The notes beneath the pieces are model-generated. The model did no database searches. It was not told the DNA's origin and was given only the letters and a program-made list of their open reading frames with translations. From assembly GCF_014648055.1 (NCBI RefSeq), contig NZ_BMQJ01000016.1:62001-126000 (forward strand): a stretch of DNA of 64,000 bases, in the 5' to 3' direction. The stretch's first letter is position 1. Every line of letters begins with the position of its first letter. Origin of the DNA: Streptosporangium pseudovulgare (GTDB lineage: Bacteria; Actinomycetota; Actinomycetes; Streptosporangiales; Streptosporangiaceae). Shown here piece after piece: positions 27,743 to 36,889 of this stretch. The translations under genes were made by a program, and so were the position numbers.

Positions 27743-28491
27743 CCAACGCGTTCACCGACAGGTTCCGCCTGCTTCTGCCCCTGCTCACCGACGTCGTGGT
27801 ACCGATCGTGCTCTACCTGCTGCTCAAGCGGTTCGGGGTGGGCGACTTCTGGGCCCTGACGCTGGCGGGCCTGGCCACCGGCGTGTCGGTCACGGTGCAC
27901 ACCGTCCGCCGTCGCAAGCTCGACATGTTCGGCGTGCTGGTCCTGCTGGAGATCGCGCTGTCGGTCGCCCTGCTGTTCGTCACCGACGATCCCCGGATCG
28001 TCGCGATCAAGCCGTCGTTCTACACCGCCCTGGCCGCGGTGTTCCTCCTCCTGACCTGCTTCGTCGGCCGGCCCGCGACCTACGTCGCCGCGCAGCCGCT
28101 GGCCACCCGCGGCGACCCGGTGCGCACCGCCGCCTACCGGGCCGCCTGGACGGTCTCGCCGTCCTTCCGCGCCCGCCAGCGCCTGATGACCGCCACCTTC
28201 GCGGTGTTCCTGCTGGCGGAGTCGATCCTGCGGGTGGTCGTGGTCTACCACTACTCCGCCGCCGAGATCGAACAGTCCTTCCTGCTCTCCCAGCTGCCGG
28301 GAATCGTGCTGCTCGCGCTGGTCCTGCTGTCGTTCCGGCTGCAGGTGCCCGCCCTGCGCCGCATCGTCGACGGCGTCCAGCGGCAGACGAACCCGGCCGG
28401 TTCCGGCGCTCCCGGAGAGACCGGAGAGACCGGGGACGCCGGGAACGGCCGCCCCGCGGCGGAGGGCTCCCAGCCGATTCCCCCACGGTGA
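27739..28491 (+). CDS. VC0807-family integral membrane protein 1
   Basis: A 250-residue protein with about six transmembrane helices between residues 10 and 215 and a hydrophilic Gly/Glu/Thr-rich tail. The pattern (VVPIVLYLLLKRFGVGDFWALTLAGLATG, then RRRKLDMFGVLVLLEIALSVALLFVTDDPRI) is that of VC0807/septation-A-like proteins. Function in secondary metabolism is unknown. It is coupled by ATGA to the FAD monooxygenase and followed 13 bp later by a paralogue. Confidence 0.82.
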   Translation: MTNAFTDRFRLLLPLLTDVVVPIVLYLLLKRFGVGDFWALTLAGLATGVSVTVHTVRRRKLDMFGVLVLLEIALSVALLFVTDDPRIVAIKPSFYTALAAVFLLLTCFVGRPATYVAAQPLATRGDPVRTAAYRAAWTVSPSFRARQRLMTATFAVFLLAESILRVVVVYHYSAAEIEQSFLLSQLPGIVLLALVLLSFRLQVPALRRIVDGVQRQTNPAGSGAPGETGETGDAGNGRPAAEGSQPIPPR

Positions 28492-28504
28492 AAGGCGATC
28501 CGCC

Positions 28505-29347
28505 ATGTCCCTGGTCCACAACCCGCGCCTGCGGGCCACCCTGCCGCTGCTGCTCGACATGGCCGCTCCGGCGGTCGGCTTCTTCCTGCTGCACTTCCTG
28601 TTCGGCCTGAGCCCCGTCGTCGCGCTGACGGCCGGCGCCGTCGTCGCCGGGGGGCGCACGCTCTACCGCAGCGTGCGCGAGCGGCGCCTCAGCGCCTTCC
28701 CGGCGATGATGCTGCTGATCCTCGCCGCGACCCTGCTGCTGGTGTTCGTCACCGGCGACCCCCGGCTGCTGCTGGCCAAGAGCGCCGTCATCCCCGCCCT
28801 CGGCGGGGCCTACGGGATCCTCACCACGTTCTTCGGCCGGACCGTGCTGAACGACGTCGTGACGCCCTTCGTCACCAAGGGCGACGAGCGGCTGACGGCC
28901 GGCTGGGAGGACTGCTGGGAGAACGACGCGGCCTTCGCCCGCCGGCTGCGGCTGATCAACCTGCTCTGGGGGGTCGGCTTCCTGACCAGCGCGGTGCTGC
29001 GCGTCGTGATCGTCTACAACGTGCCGCTGGCCGTGGCGGTGGTGGCCGGGCAGGTGCCGACCCTGGGCGGGCTGGTGATCCTGATCCTGGTGACCCGGCC
29101 GCTCAGCGCGCCGCTGCTGACGGCGCTGCACGCCAGGGCCGCCGCCGAGCCCGCCGGGACGACCGGGGCGACCGGAGCGACCGGGGCCTCCGAGGCCGTG
29201 GTCCCGGCCGCCGCCGGCGACGCCGCACCCGCGGGTACGGCGGAGCGGGACGCGCGGGAGAGCCAGACGGCCGTGCCCGCCGTGCCCGCCGTGACCCTCG
29301 TGCCCACTGGCCCCGCCGCCGTGTCGCCGGCCTGGCCCGGCGCATGA
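28505..29347 (+). CDS. VC0807-family integral membrane protein 2
   Basis: A 280-residue paralogue of the preceding gene product, with the same order of helices (RERRLSAFPAMMLLILAATLLLVFVTGDPRLL corresponds to the DMFGVLV...FVTDDPR block). Its C-terminal 60 residues are Ala/Thr/Gly/Pro-rich low complexity. SD AAAGG precedes ATG. The stop overlaps the exporter start. The pair may form a heteromeric membrane complex acting with the exporter (inference). Confidence 0.82.
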   Translation: MSLVHNPRLRATLPLLLDMAAPAVGFFLLHFLFGLSPVVALTAGAVVAGGRTLYRSVRERRLSAFPAMMLLILAATLLLVFVTGDPRLLLAKSAVIPALGGAYGILTTFFGRTVLNDVVTPFVTKGDERLTAGWEDCWENDAAFARRLRLINLLWGVGFLTSAVLRVVIVYNVPLAVAVVAGQVPTLGGLVILILVTRPLSAPLLTALHARAAAEPAGTTGATGATGASEAVVPAAAGDAAPAGTAERDARESQTAVPAVPAVTLVPTGPAAVSPAWPGA

Positions 29348-32300
29348 CCTCCCTGCCCGGCGACGTGGCGGCCGTTCCGCCCGTCGCCGCCCCGCCCGTC
29401 GCCACCGGCGCGGCGGGATCCGGCGGGGACGGCGGGGCCGACGGGGCCGTCAGATCGGACGGGGACGGCGGGGCGGGCTGGGTGCGGCGGCTGTGGCCCC
29501 ACCTGCGCGACCAGCGCCGCCGCCTGGCACCGGCGTTCGCCGCGGCCGGGTTCAGCGCGCTGCTCGCCGCCGCGGTCCCCGTGGTGCAGCAGCGCATCCT
29601 GGACGAGGCGGTGCTGGCCCGCCGTACCCCGCTGCTGCCCTGGCTCGCCGTCTTCCTGCTGCTGTCCGCCGGGGCGTTCGCCGCCCGGCGGCTGTGCCTG
29701 GCGCTGCAGGCCGAGGTCATCACCCGGGTGCAGTACCGGCTGCGCGCCGCCGTCCACGACCGCGCCCAGCGGCTGGACCCGCGGGCCCGGCACGAGCTGA
29801 CCGTCGGCCAGATCGTCTCCCGGGTGACCTCCGACACCGGGGCGCTGGTCCGGGTCCTGGGGATGGTGCCGCAGCTGTCCGGCGCGGTGCTGTTCACCGT
29901 CTTCGGGTTCGCGATGATGGCGTCCATCTCCTGGCCGCTGGCGCTGTGCGCCGCCTCGGCCGTACCCGCCATGGCGCTGGTGACCGTCAGGACCCGCCGG
30001 AGACTCACACCCGCCACCGCCGAGGCGCAGCACCGCCAGGGCGAGCTGACCCACGCCGTGGACCAGGCGCTGGGCGGCATCCGGGTGGTCAGGGCGTTCG
30101 GCCAGGAGGACCGCGAGCTGGCGCGGATCACCGTGAGCTCCGCGGAGCTGCTGCGGGCCCGGGTGCGCGCGGTACGGGTCCAGGGCCGCAGCCAGGCGCT
30201 GCTGACCGCGATCCCGGTGTTCGGCCAGGCGCTGATGCTGCCGGCCGGCGGGTGGCTCGTGCTGCGCCACCAGATCACCGTCGGCGCCTACCTGGCCTTC
30301 ACCAGCTATCTCGCGCTCCTGGTCAACCCGGCGAACATGATCGCCGGAATGGTCGTGCTGGCCCACCGCGCCCGCGCCTCCGCCGTCCGCGTCTTCGAGG
30401 TGCTCGACGCGCTGCCCACCGTCGCCGACCGGCCGGACGCCCGCCCGCTGCCGCCCGGCCCCGGCGAGCTGGTCTTCGACCGGGTGGTGTTCGGCCACCC
30501 GGGCCGGCCGCCCGTCCTCGACGGGTTCAGCCTGCGCCTGCGGCCGGGGGAGACCGTCGCCCTGGTCGGCGCCCCCGGCAGCGGCAGGTCCACCGTGGGC
30601 CTGCTGGCGGCCCGCTTCCACGACGTGCGGGACGGCCGCGTCCTGCTGGACGGCGCGGACGTCGGCCGGGTGACCCTGGAGTCGCTGCGCGCGCAGATCG
30701 GCATGGCCTTCGAGGACCCCTTCCTGTTCACCGGGACGATCAGGGAGAACATCGCCTACGGCCGGCCGGACGCGGGTGACGACGAGATCGAGGCCGCGGC
30801 CGTCGCGGCCGGGCTGCACGAGTTCGTCGCCGGACTGCCCGCCGGGTACGGCACCGCCGTCGGCGAGCGCGGCTCCGCCCTGTCCGGCGGCCAGCGCCAG
30901 CGGGTCGCGCTGGCCCGGGCCCTGCTGACCCGGCCGCGCGTGCTGGTGCTGGACGACGTCACCAGTGCGGTCGATCCCGCGCTGGAGCGGCGGATGGCCG
31001 GCACGCTGCGGCGGGCCGTCCGGGGCCGCACCACGCTGCTCATCACCCGCCGCCCGGCGACGCTCGCCCTGGCCGGCCGGGTCGTGCTGCTCAGGGACGG
31101 CAGGGTGGCCGACGAGGGCGCTCATGAGGAGCTGTGGGCCAGGTCGGAGCACTACCGCGAGGCGCTGGCCGAGCCCGCCCCGGCCGAGCCCGACTCGGCC
31201 GAACCCGTTCCGGCCGAGTCGGCTCCCGCCGAGCAGGTCCCGGCCGAACCGCCTCCGGCCGAGCCGGTCCCGGCCGTGCCGGCGCCCCGCCGTGCCGTCG
31301 AGGACCTCCCGGGACGGCTCCCGCCCGCCGCGTCGGCGGAACCGGGGGAGGGGCCCGGAGACGAGCCGCCCGCCGCCCGGCTCCCGGGGGACGGCACCGG
31401 GCGACCGGACGTCCCCGGACGGGCGGCCGGGCGGCCGGCGCGGCTGTCGGCGCGTGAACTCCTCCGCGGAGACCGGCGCGGACCGGCGGCCGTCCTCGCC
31501 CTGGTGGCGCTGGGCGCCCTCACCGGCGCGGCCGGGCCGTACCTCACCGGCAGCGGCGTCGACGAGGGCATGGTCAGCGGCTCCGCGGGGGCGCTGCTGA
31601 CCGCCTCCGGCCGGTTCCTGGCCGTGGCCGCGGCCGGGTACCTGATCACCTGGGCCGCCCTGGTGGTCTCCGGCACGGTCGGCCAGCGGATCGTCCACGC
31701 CCTGCGGCTGCGGGTCTGGGCGCACGTGCAGCGGCTTCCCGTCGAGGCCCACGAGCGCCGCCGCGGCGCCGACCTCCTCACCACCGTCGTGACCGACGTG
31801 GACACGCTGTCGGAGGTCATCTCCTCCGGTCTGGCCACAACGGTGGTGGCGGTCCTCACCGCGGTCACGGCGCTGGCCGTGCTGGCGGCCGTCGACCTCC
31901 TGCTCGCCGCGGTGGTGCTGGCCGTACTCGTCCCGCTGCTGGCGCTCGTCGCGCTGTGCGGCCGCCGCTCCGTCGCGAACTACCGGCGGGCCCGCGAGCA
32001 CACCGCCGAGGTCACCGCCCACCTGGAGCAGAGCCTGGCGGGCACCCGCGAGTCCCAGGCGTTCGGCCAGCAGGATCGCAGGCAGGCCGAGTTCAGCCGC
32101 GCCGCGGACGGCTACGCCCGGGCCAGGCTGGCCACCCAGCGCCTGATCGCCACCTTCTTCCCGCTGCTGGAACTGCTGGCCGAGGCCGGTACGGCGCTGC
32201 TGCTGGTCATCGGCGCGTCCCTGGTCGCCTCCGGCGAGCTGGCCCCCGGTGAGCTGGTGGCCTCCGTGCTGTACCTGGCCCTGATCTTCACCCCGCTGCA

Positions 32301-33141
32301 GCAGGCGTTCGGGTTCTTCGACGCCTGGCAGCAGGCCCGCGTCTCACTGGACCGGATCGACGGGCTGCTCGCCGAGCCGCCGACCGCCGCGCCCGCCGGG
32401 GACGGCGAGCCGCCGCGTCCTCCGCACGGGGGCCTGGAGCTGGCCGGGGTCGGCTTCCGCTACCCGGGCGCCGCCCGCGACGTGCTGACCGGCATCGACC
32501 TGGCCGTCCGCCCGGGGGAGACCCTGGCGGTCGTCGGGCCCTCCGGAGCCGGCAAGTCCACCCTGGTCAAGCTCATCGCCCGCTTCCACGACCCGACGGC
32601 GGGCCGGCTGCGCCTCGGCGGCGGGACGGGGCCGGGCGTCCCGGACGGCCGCGGCGCCCGGCTGGGGTACGTGCCACAGGAGCCGTTCCTGTTCGCCCGC
32701 AGCGTCCGCGACAACATCGCCTACGGCAGGCCCGGCGCGACCGACGAGGAGGTCCGCGCGGCGGCCCGCGCCGCGGGCGCCCACGAGATGATCGCCGCGC
32801 TGCCCGGCGGCTACGACCACGTGGTCACCGAAGGGGCCGGCTCGGTGCCCGTCGGGCAGCGGCAGCTCATCTGCCTGGCCCGGGCCCTGCTGGTCCGTCC
32901 CGGCCTGCTGCTGCTGGACGAGGCGGGCGCCCACGCCGACCCGCGGGCCACGGCGGCGATCGGCCGGGCCGCCGCCGCGCACACCACGGTCATGGTCACC
33001 CACCATCTCACCGACGCCCGCGCCGCCGACCGCGTCGCCGTACTGGCCGGCGGCCGCCTGGCCGAGACCGGCACCCACGAGGAGCTGATCGCCGCGGGCG
33101 GCCACTACGCCGCGATGTGGCACCGGACCGCCACGCGGTGA
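29344..33141 (+). CDS. Fused full-length ABC exporter (TMD-NBD-TMD-NBD) with one degenerate ATP site
   Basis: A 1265-residue single-chain B-type exporter. The first half has a transmembrane domain (about 50-330) and NBD1, with Walker A GAPGSGRST (Lys replaced by Arg, about 408-416), signature LSGGQ and Walker B VLDDVTS (Asp for catalytic Glu); the switch His is replaced by Arg in LLITRRPAT. The second half has TMD (about 710-960) and NBD2 with intact Walker A GPSGAGKST, LLLLDEAG and THHL, but signature VPVGQ. Thus NBD2 Walker sites plus NBD1 signature form one competent site and the other is degenerate. A repetitive Ala-Glu-Pro linker (about 610-650) joins the halves. Most likely it exports the PKS product. 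Confidence 0.93.
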   Translation: MTSLPGDVAAVPPVAAPPVATGAAGSGGDGGADGAVRSDGDGGAGWVRRLWPHLRDQRRRLAPAFAAAGFSALLAAAVPVVQQRILDEAVLARRTPLLPWLAVFLLLSAGAFAARRLCLALQAEVITRVQYRLRAAVHDRAQRLDPRARHELTVGQIVSRVTSDTGALVRVLGMVPQLSGAVLFTVFGFAMMASISWPLALCAASAVPAMALVTVRTRRRLTPATAEAQHRQGELTHAVDQALGGIRVVRAFGQEDRELARITVSSAELLRARVRAVRVQGRSQALLTAIPVFGQALMLPAGGWLVLRHQITVGAYLAFTSYLALLVNPANMIAGMVVLAHRARASAVRVFEVLDALPTVADRPDARPLPPGPGELVFDRVVFGHPGRPPVLDGFSLRLRPGETVALVGAPGSGRSTVGLLAARFHDVRDGRVLLDGADVGRVTLESLRAQIGMAFEDPFLFTGTIRENIAYGRPDAGDDEIEAAAVAAGLHEFVAGLPAGYGTAVGERGSALSGGQRQRVALARALLTRPRVLVLDDVTSAVDPALERRMAGTLRRAVRGRTTLLITRRPATLALAGRVVLLRDGRVADEGAHEELWARSEHYREALAEPAPAEPDSAEPVPAESAPAEQVPAEPPPAEPVPAVPAPRRAVEDLPGRLPPAASAEPGEGPGDEPPAARLPGDGTGRPDVPGRAAGRPARLSARELLRGDRRGPAAVLALVALGALTGAAGPYLTGSGVDEGMVSGSAGALLTASGRFLAVAAAGYLITWAALVVSGTVGQRIVHALRLRVWAHVQRLPVEAHERRRGADLLTTVVTDVDTLSEVISSGLATTVVAVLTAVTALAVLAAVDLLLAAVVLAVLVPLLALVALCGRRSVANYRRAREHTAEVTAHLEQSLAGTRESQAFGQQDRRQAEFSRAADGYARARLATQRLIATFFPLLELLAEAGTALLLVIGASLVASGELAPGELVASVLYLALIFTPLQQAFGFFDAWQQARVSLDRIDGLLAEPPTAAPAGDGEPPRPPHGGLELAGVGFRYPGAARDVLTGIDLAVRPGETLAVVGPSGAGKSTLVKLIARFHDPTAGRLRLGGGTGPGVPDGRGARLGYVPQEPFLFARSVRDNIAYGRPGATDEEVRAAARAAGAHEMIAALPGGYDHVVTEGAGSVPVGQRQLICLARALLVRPGLLLLDEAGAHADPRATAAIGRAAAAHTTVMVTHHLTDARAADRVAVLAGGRLAETGTHEELIAAGGHYAAMWHRTATR

Positions 33142-33183
33142 GCCCGGCCGGGCCCCGCCGGAGTTCGGGGGAGGCGGCGCCTC

Positions 33184-33846
33184 TCAGCCGCGAGGACCGG
33201 TGCGCACGACGACGAACAGGCCCCCCGCGCCGGTGCCGTCCGGCGTCCGCCAGGAGCCGGCGACATGCCCCGTCGCGTCCGGCGGGAGCGGCGCGTTGTC
33301 CGGGGCCGGACGCAGGACCCGGTGCAGACGCAGGGCCGTACCATCCGGGGCCGGCAGCTCGGTGCCCTCGTGATCGTCGATCGCAGTGGCGGGGAAGCCC
33401 GCGGAGGCGAGGCCGTCACCGCTGAAGGAGCGGGTGACCTCCCTGTCGGGGGTGTCGCTGACGCTCTGGTCCTGGGCCTGGACCCGGCCCTCGATCAGGG
33501 CCAGCAGCTGGGCGACCAGCACCGGATCGTGGCAGCCGTCGTAGACCCAGCGCCGTCCCAGCACCCCGTGCTCCGTGGTGCCGATGAGGGCGTGCTCGGC
33601 TCCGTCGAGCGGGGCGCCGCGATAGGTGAGCGGCACCAGGTAGCCGGCCGGGTGAGCGCCGGAGGAGTCGGTGACCACCATGAACTCGATGCCGACCTCA
33701 CCTTGGGGGTCGTCCAGCCGGAAGCCGCCGGCCTTGGTCAGCTGTGGTGCGCCCGCGCCGCCGGAGTACCACGGCCGGGAGGGGAGCCAGGAGGTGAGCA
33801 GTTCCAGCTTGGTCGGCTTGAGGGAGGTGCGGTGGATGACGGCCAT
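33184..33846 (-). CDS. Maltokinase N-terminal-cap-like domain protein
   Basis: A 220-residue protein beginning MAVIHRTSLKPTKLELLTSWLPSRPWY and continuing GGFRLDDPQGEVGIEFMVV and YLVPLTYRGAPLDGAEHALIGTTEHGVLGRRWVYDG. This is the cap-domain pattern found at the N-terminus of actinobacterial maltokinases and in stand-alone proteins. The kinase domain itself is absent, so enzymatic activity is unlikely to be that of a maltokinase. It converges with the exporter gene; a role in the cluster is not indicated. Confidence 0.8.
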   Translation of the reverse strand: MAVIHRTSLKPTKLELLTSWLPSRPWYSGGAGAPQLTKAGGFRLDDPQGEVGIEFMVVTDSSGAHPAGYLVPLTYRGAPLDGAEHALIGTTEHGVLGRRWVYDGCHDPVLVAQLLALIEGRVQAQDQSVSDTPDREVTRSFSGDGLASAGFPATAIDDHEGTELPAPDGTALRLHRVLRPAPDNAPLPPDATGHVAGSWRTPDGTGAGGLFVVVRTGPRG

Positions 33847-34078
33847 GCCGAGGATTCTCTTTCGTCGAAGAGGACGATCTCCACATCGTCGAGGCCGGAA
33901 CCTGACGAGCGGAAGGCCGGAGTGGTCCAGCGCCGAACACGATATCGATCAAGGAGTGACCGGGCGCGCCTGGCCCGGGTGGCGTCGCCACACCGCGGTG
34001 ACCGCGTGGCGGCCGTTCCGGGGCGTGCCGGTGAGGTGCCGCGCCGATGACGGTGAGCCGGAGGGGCGCATCCGGTCG

Positions 34079-34717
34079 TCATGACGGCCGGGGGCGCACC
34101 GCGTAGCCGGCCAGGGACGGTTCCAGCAGGTCGAAGACCCGGTGGGCGGCGCCGGCCACGACGGCCGCGATCTCCCGGTTGTCCCTGCCCGCCAGGGACA
34201 GGTCCATGACCTGCTGGAACAGGGTGCGGTGGGCGGTGGTGAGCAGGGCGGCCGCGGCCCGGGGCGTGAGGTCGCCGGGGGCGGCTTCGGTGTCGGCGGC
34301 GAGCACCCGGGCGAGGGCGTCCTCGCGCAGTTCGTGCAGCTCGCGAAGCCGGGCGGTGAGGGTGGGGCTGTCGGCGATCATCCGGGCGAAGTCCGGGCCG
34401 GAGAAACCGGTCACGGCGTCGTGCCGCTCGACGGCGGCCATGAACTCCCGGCGCAGGGCGGCCAGCGCCGACTCGCCCTCGGCCCGGGCGGCGACGGTGC
34501 GGGCCAGGCTCGCGATGAAGGTCTCGTGGGTGTCGAGGGCGAGGTCTTCCTTGCGCGGGAAGTAGTTGGTGACGGTCATCTTGGCCACCTGGGCCGCGGC
34601 CGCGATCTCGGCGATGGTCACCTTCTCGAAGCCGTGCTCGATGAACAGCCGGGTCGCGGTGTCGGAGATCGACTGACGGGTCTGCTGTTTCTTCAGCTCG
34701 CGGAGTCCTGCGGTCAT
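34079..34717 (-). CDS. TetR-family transcriptional regulator
   Basis: A 212-residue repressor-type protein with N-terminal TetR HTH (residues about 12-58: RQSISDTATRLFIEHGFEKVTIAEIAAAAQVAKMTVTNYFPRKEDL) and a helical ligand domain. ATG 34717 was chosen for SD GAGAGGA 7 bp upstream. It is divergent from the Mca-like gene, with an operator/promoter between them, so it probably controls that gene and itself. Confidence 0.92.
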   Translation of the reverse strand: MTAGLRELKKQQTRQSISDTATRLFIEHGFEKVTIAEIAAAAQVAKMTVTNYFPRKEDLALDTHETFIASLARTVAARAEGESALAALRREFMAAVERHDAVTGFSGPDFARMIADSPTLTARLRELHELREDALARVLAADTEAAPGDLTPRAAAALLTTAHRTLFQQVMDLSLAGRDNREIAAVVAGAAHRVFDLLEPSLAGYAVRPRPS

Positions 34718-34754
34718 GGCGCCCATCCTCTCATGGGCCGACACAAATATGTGA

Positions 34755-34785
34755 TTGACACAAATTTAGGCTCGGCATAAATTTG
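34755..34785 (+). promoter_or_regulatory. Consensus promoter with embedded inverted-repeat operator
   Basis: TTGACA (34755-34760) and TAAATT (34778-34783) are separated by exactly 17 bp. A perfect inverted repeat, CAAATTTA (34761-34768) and TAAATTTG (34778-34785), overlaps the spacer and the -10 element. This is an AT-rich island in GC-rich DNA. It faces the Mca-like gene; the adjacent TetR is the obvious candidate ligand. Confidence 0.82.
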
Positions 34786-34812
34786 GCCGCACCCCGAACG
34801 AGAGGAACCCGC

Positions 34813-35739
34813 ATGAACCTGCGCATCACCCCGGGAGAACCGCTGCGCCTGATGAGCGTGCACGCCCATCCCGACGACGAGTCGAGCAAGGGCGCCGCCA
34901 CACTGGCCAAATACGCCACCGAGGGCGCGGACGTCCTGGTGGTCACCTGCACCGGAGGAGAGCGCGGCGACGTGCTCAACCCCGCGATGGACCGGCCGGG
35001 CGTGCGGGAGGACCTCGCCCGGATCCGGCGGGCGGAGATGGCCGCCGCCCGGAAGATCCTCGGCGTGCGGCAGCGTTTCCTGGGATTCACCGACTCCGGG
35101 CTCCCCGCCGCGGGTGAGCCGCTACCCGAGGACTGCTTCGCCGTCACTCCGCTGGAGGAGGCGGCGGGCCGGCTCGTGGCGCTGATCCGCGAGTTCCGCC
35201 CGCACGTCGTCGTGACCTACGACGAGACCGGCGGCTACCCGCATCCCGACCACGTCGGAACCCACCGGGTGACGGTGGCCGCCTTCGAGGCGGCCGGCGA
35301 CCCCGGCCGTTTCCCCGGGGCCGGCGAGCCCTGGAGGCCGGCCAAGCTGTACTACCACGGCGCCCTGTCGAAGGCGTGGTTCCGGACGATGCACGACGCG
35401 CTCACCGCGCGCGGCCTGGATTCGGCCATGCACGCCGTACTGGCCGAGTTCCCCGACGACGCTCCCGGGCCGGAGTTCACCACGCGCGTGCCCTGCGCGG
35501 AGTACTTCGAGGTCAGGGACCGGGCGCTGCTCGCGCACGCCACCCAGATCGACCCGGACGGCGGGTTCATGCTGCACGACCGGGACGTCGAGCGGGAGGC
35601 CTGGCCCACCGAGGACTACCACCTGGCGCGCTCGCACGTCGAGGTGGTCCTGCCCGAGGACGATCTCTTCGCCGGCCTGCGCCCCCAGGACGCCGAAGGC
35701 GCCGCTTCCCACCGCCCGCGCCCGGCCGCAGGCTGTTAG
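34813..35739 (+). CDS. mca: PIG-L family deacetylase, mycothiol S-conjugate amidase-like
   Basis: A 308-residue zinc hydrolase with the metal motif HAHPDDES near residue 17 and PHPDHVGTHR (residues about 138-147) supplying the third ligand. TCTGGERGDVLNPAM and the overall length match Mca/MshB enzymes. A late His-containing segment LARSHVEVV favours Mca, which cleaves mycothiol S-conjugates in detoxification. SD GAGAGGA precedes the ATG. It has its own near-consensus promoter with an operator, so it appears inducible through the divergent TetR gene. Confidence 0.87.
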   Translation: MNLRITPGEPLRLMSVHAHPDDESSKGAATLAKYATEGADVLVVTCTGGERGDVLNPAMDRPGVREDLARIRRAEMAAARKILGVRQRFLGFTDSGLPAAGEPLPEDCFAVTPLEEAAGRLVALIREFRPHVVVTYDETGGYPHPDHVGTHRVTVAAFEAAGDPGRFPGAGEPWRPAKLYYHGALSKAWFRTMHDALTARGLDSAMHAVLAEFPDDAPGPEFTTRVPCAEYFEVRDRALLAHATQIDPDGGFMLHDRDVEREAWPTEDYHLARSHVEVVLPEDDLFAGLRPQDAEGAASHRPRPAAGC

Positions 35740-35936
35740 CCGCGCTAAACGTGCCTTGAGGCATTGGGTGTTGCCGGGCCGGAGCGCCGGCTGCCAACGT
35801 GTCGTGAGCGGCGATCGGGCGATCCCGCCCGTCCATCAACGCGGCGTGCTCAGGCGACGGCCTGCTCAGTCGCCCGTCGCGCGGCGGCCGATCGCCGACA
35901 TGCCATATCCCCTTCCTGCTCCGAAGGAGTCCCGAC

Positions 35937-36836
35937 ATGCCCCTGCGTGAACACGTCGGCTTCGCCGGTGATGCGGCGAAGCTCGCCGGGCACCTCTTCC
36001 TCCCCGACAACGCCGGCCCCGACGACACCGCTCAGGCTCCGGGTGTCGTGGTCGCCGGAACCTGGACCAGCGTCAAGGAACAGATGGCCGACCGGTACGC
36101 CGAGGAACTGGCCCGGCGTGGCTTCGCGGCCCTGTCGTTCGACTTCACCGGGTACGGCGAGTCGGGCGGTGAGCCGCGCGACGTCGAGTCGCCGGAGGCG
36201 AAGGTCCACGACCTCCGGGCGGCGGCCGACTTCCTGACCGGGCATCCAGCGGTGAGCCAGGCACAGATCGGCGCGCTGGGCGTGTGCGCCGGCGCGATGT
36301 ACGTGAGCGCCTTGGCCGCCCAGGACCCACGGGTGGGGTCGCTCGCCCTGGTGGCGCCGTGGCTGCACGACCGCCGTATCCGCGAGGACAACTACGGCGG
36401 TCCGGAGGGCGTCGAGGCGAAGAAGGCGGCGGCCGCCGAGGCACGGCGCAGGTACGAGGAGACCGGAGAGGTCGCCTACGTCCCGGTGGTCAGCGGCAGC
36501 GACCCGGACGCGGCCATGCCCTTCGACATCGACTTCTACCTCAACCCCCGGCGCGGCGGGATCCCGCGGTGGCCCAACCGGTTCGCCGTCATGGCCTGGA
36601 CCGGGTGGCTGGACTTCGACGCCATCGCGATCGCGCCGAAGGTGACCGCGCCCGTGCTGCTCGTGCACAGCGAGGACGCCGCGATCCCGGACGGCGCCCG
36701 ACGCTTCCACGACGGCCTCACCGGGCCCCGGCACTTCCTGTGGACCGACGGCACCCAGTTCGACTTCTACGACCAGCCGTCCCAGGTCGGCTTCGCCGCG
36801 GACGCGGCGGCCGAGCATTTCGCCCGCACGCTGTGA
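35937..36836 (+). CDS. Dienelactone-hydrolase-like alpha/beta hydrolase
   Basis: A 299-residue alpha/beta hydrolase in which the nucleophile elbow is GVCAGAM, i.e. Cys rather than Ser, as in dienelactone-hydrolase relatives. The acid is probably in VHSEDAAIP. Where relatives usually show a THxDxYD His, this protein reads TQFDFYD, so the catalytic His may be lost or relocated. SD AAGGAG precedes ATG. It is followed by a SnoaL-like gene and an MFS exporter on the same strand, forming a small accessory operon. Confidence 0.82.
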   Translation: MPLREHVGFAGDAAKLAGHLFLPDNAGPDDTAQAPGVVVAGTWTSVKEQMADRYAEELARRGFAALSFDFTGYGESGGEPRDVESPEAKVHDLRAAADFLTGHPAVSQAQIGALGVCAGAMYVSALAAQDPRVGSLALVAPWLHDRRIREDNYGGPEGVEAKKAAAAEARRRYEETGEVAYVPVVSGSDPDAAMPFDIDFYLNPRRGGIPRWPNRFAVMAWTGWLDFDAIAIAPKVTAPVLLVHSEDAAIPDGARRFHDGLTGPRHFLWTDGTQFDFYDQPSQVGFAADAAAEHFARTL

Positions 36837-36889
36837 ACACCCCGCAGCCGCGATCCCTCTTCATCGCCCCGGCAGGAGACCACCTCGCC

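Noticed and set aside
29014..32022. 1002-codon reverse frame opposite the ABC exporter
   Set aside because: Same antisense artefact; the forward gene has full ABC motifs.
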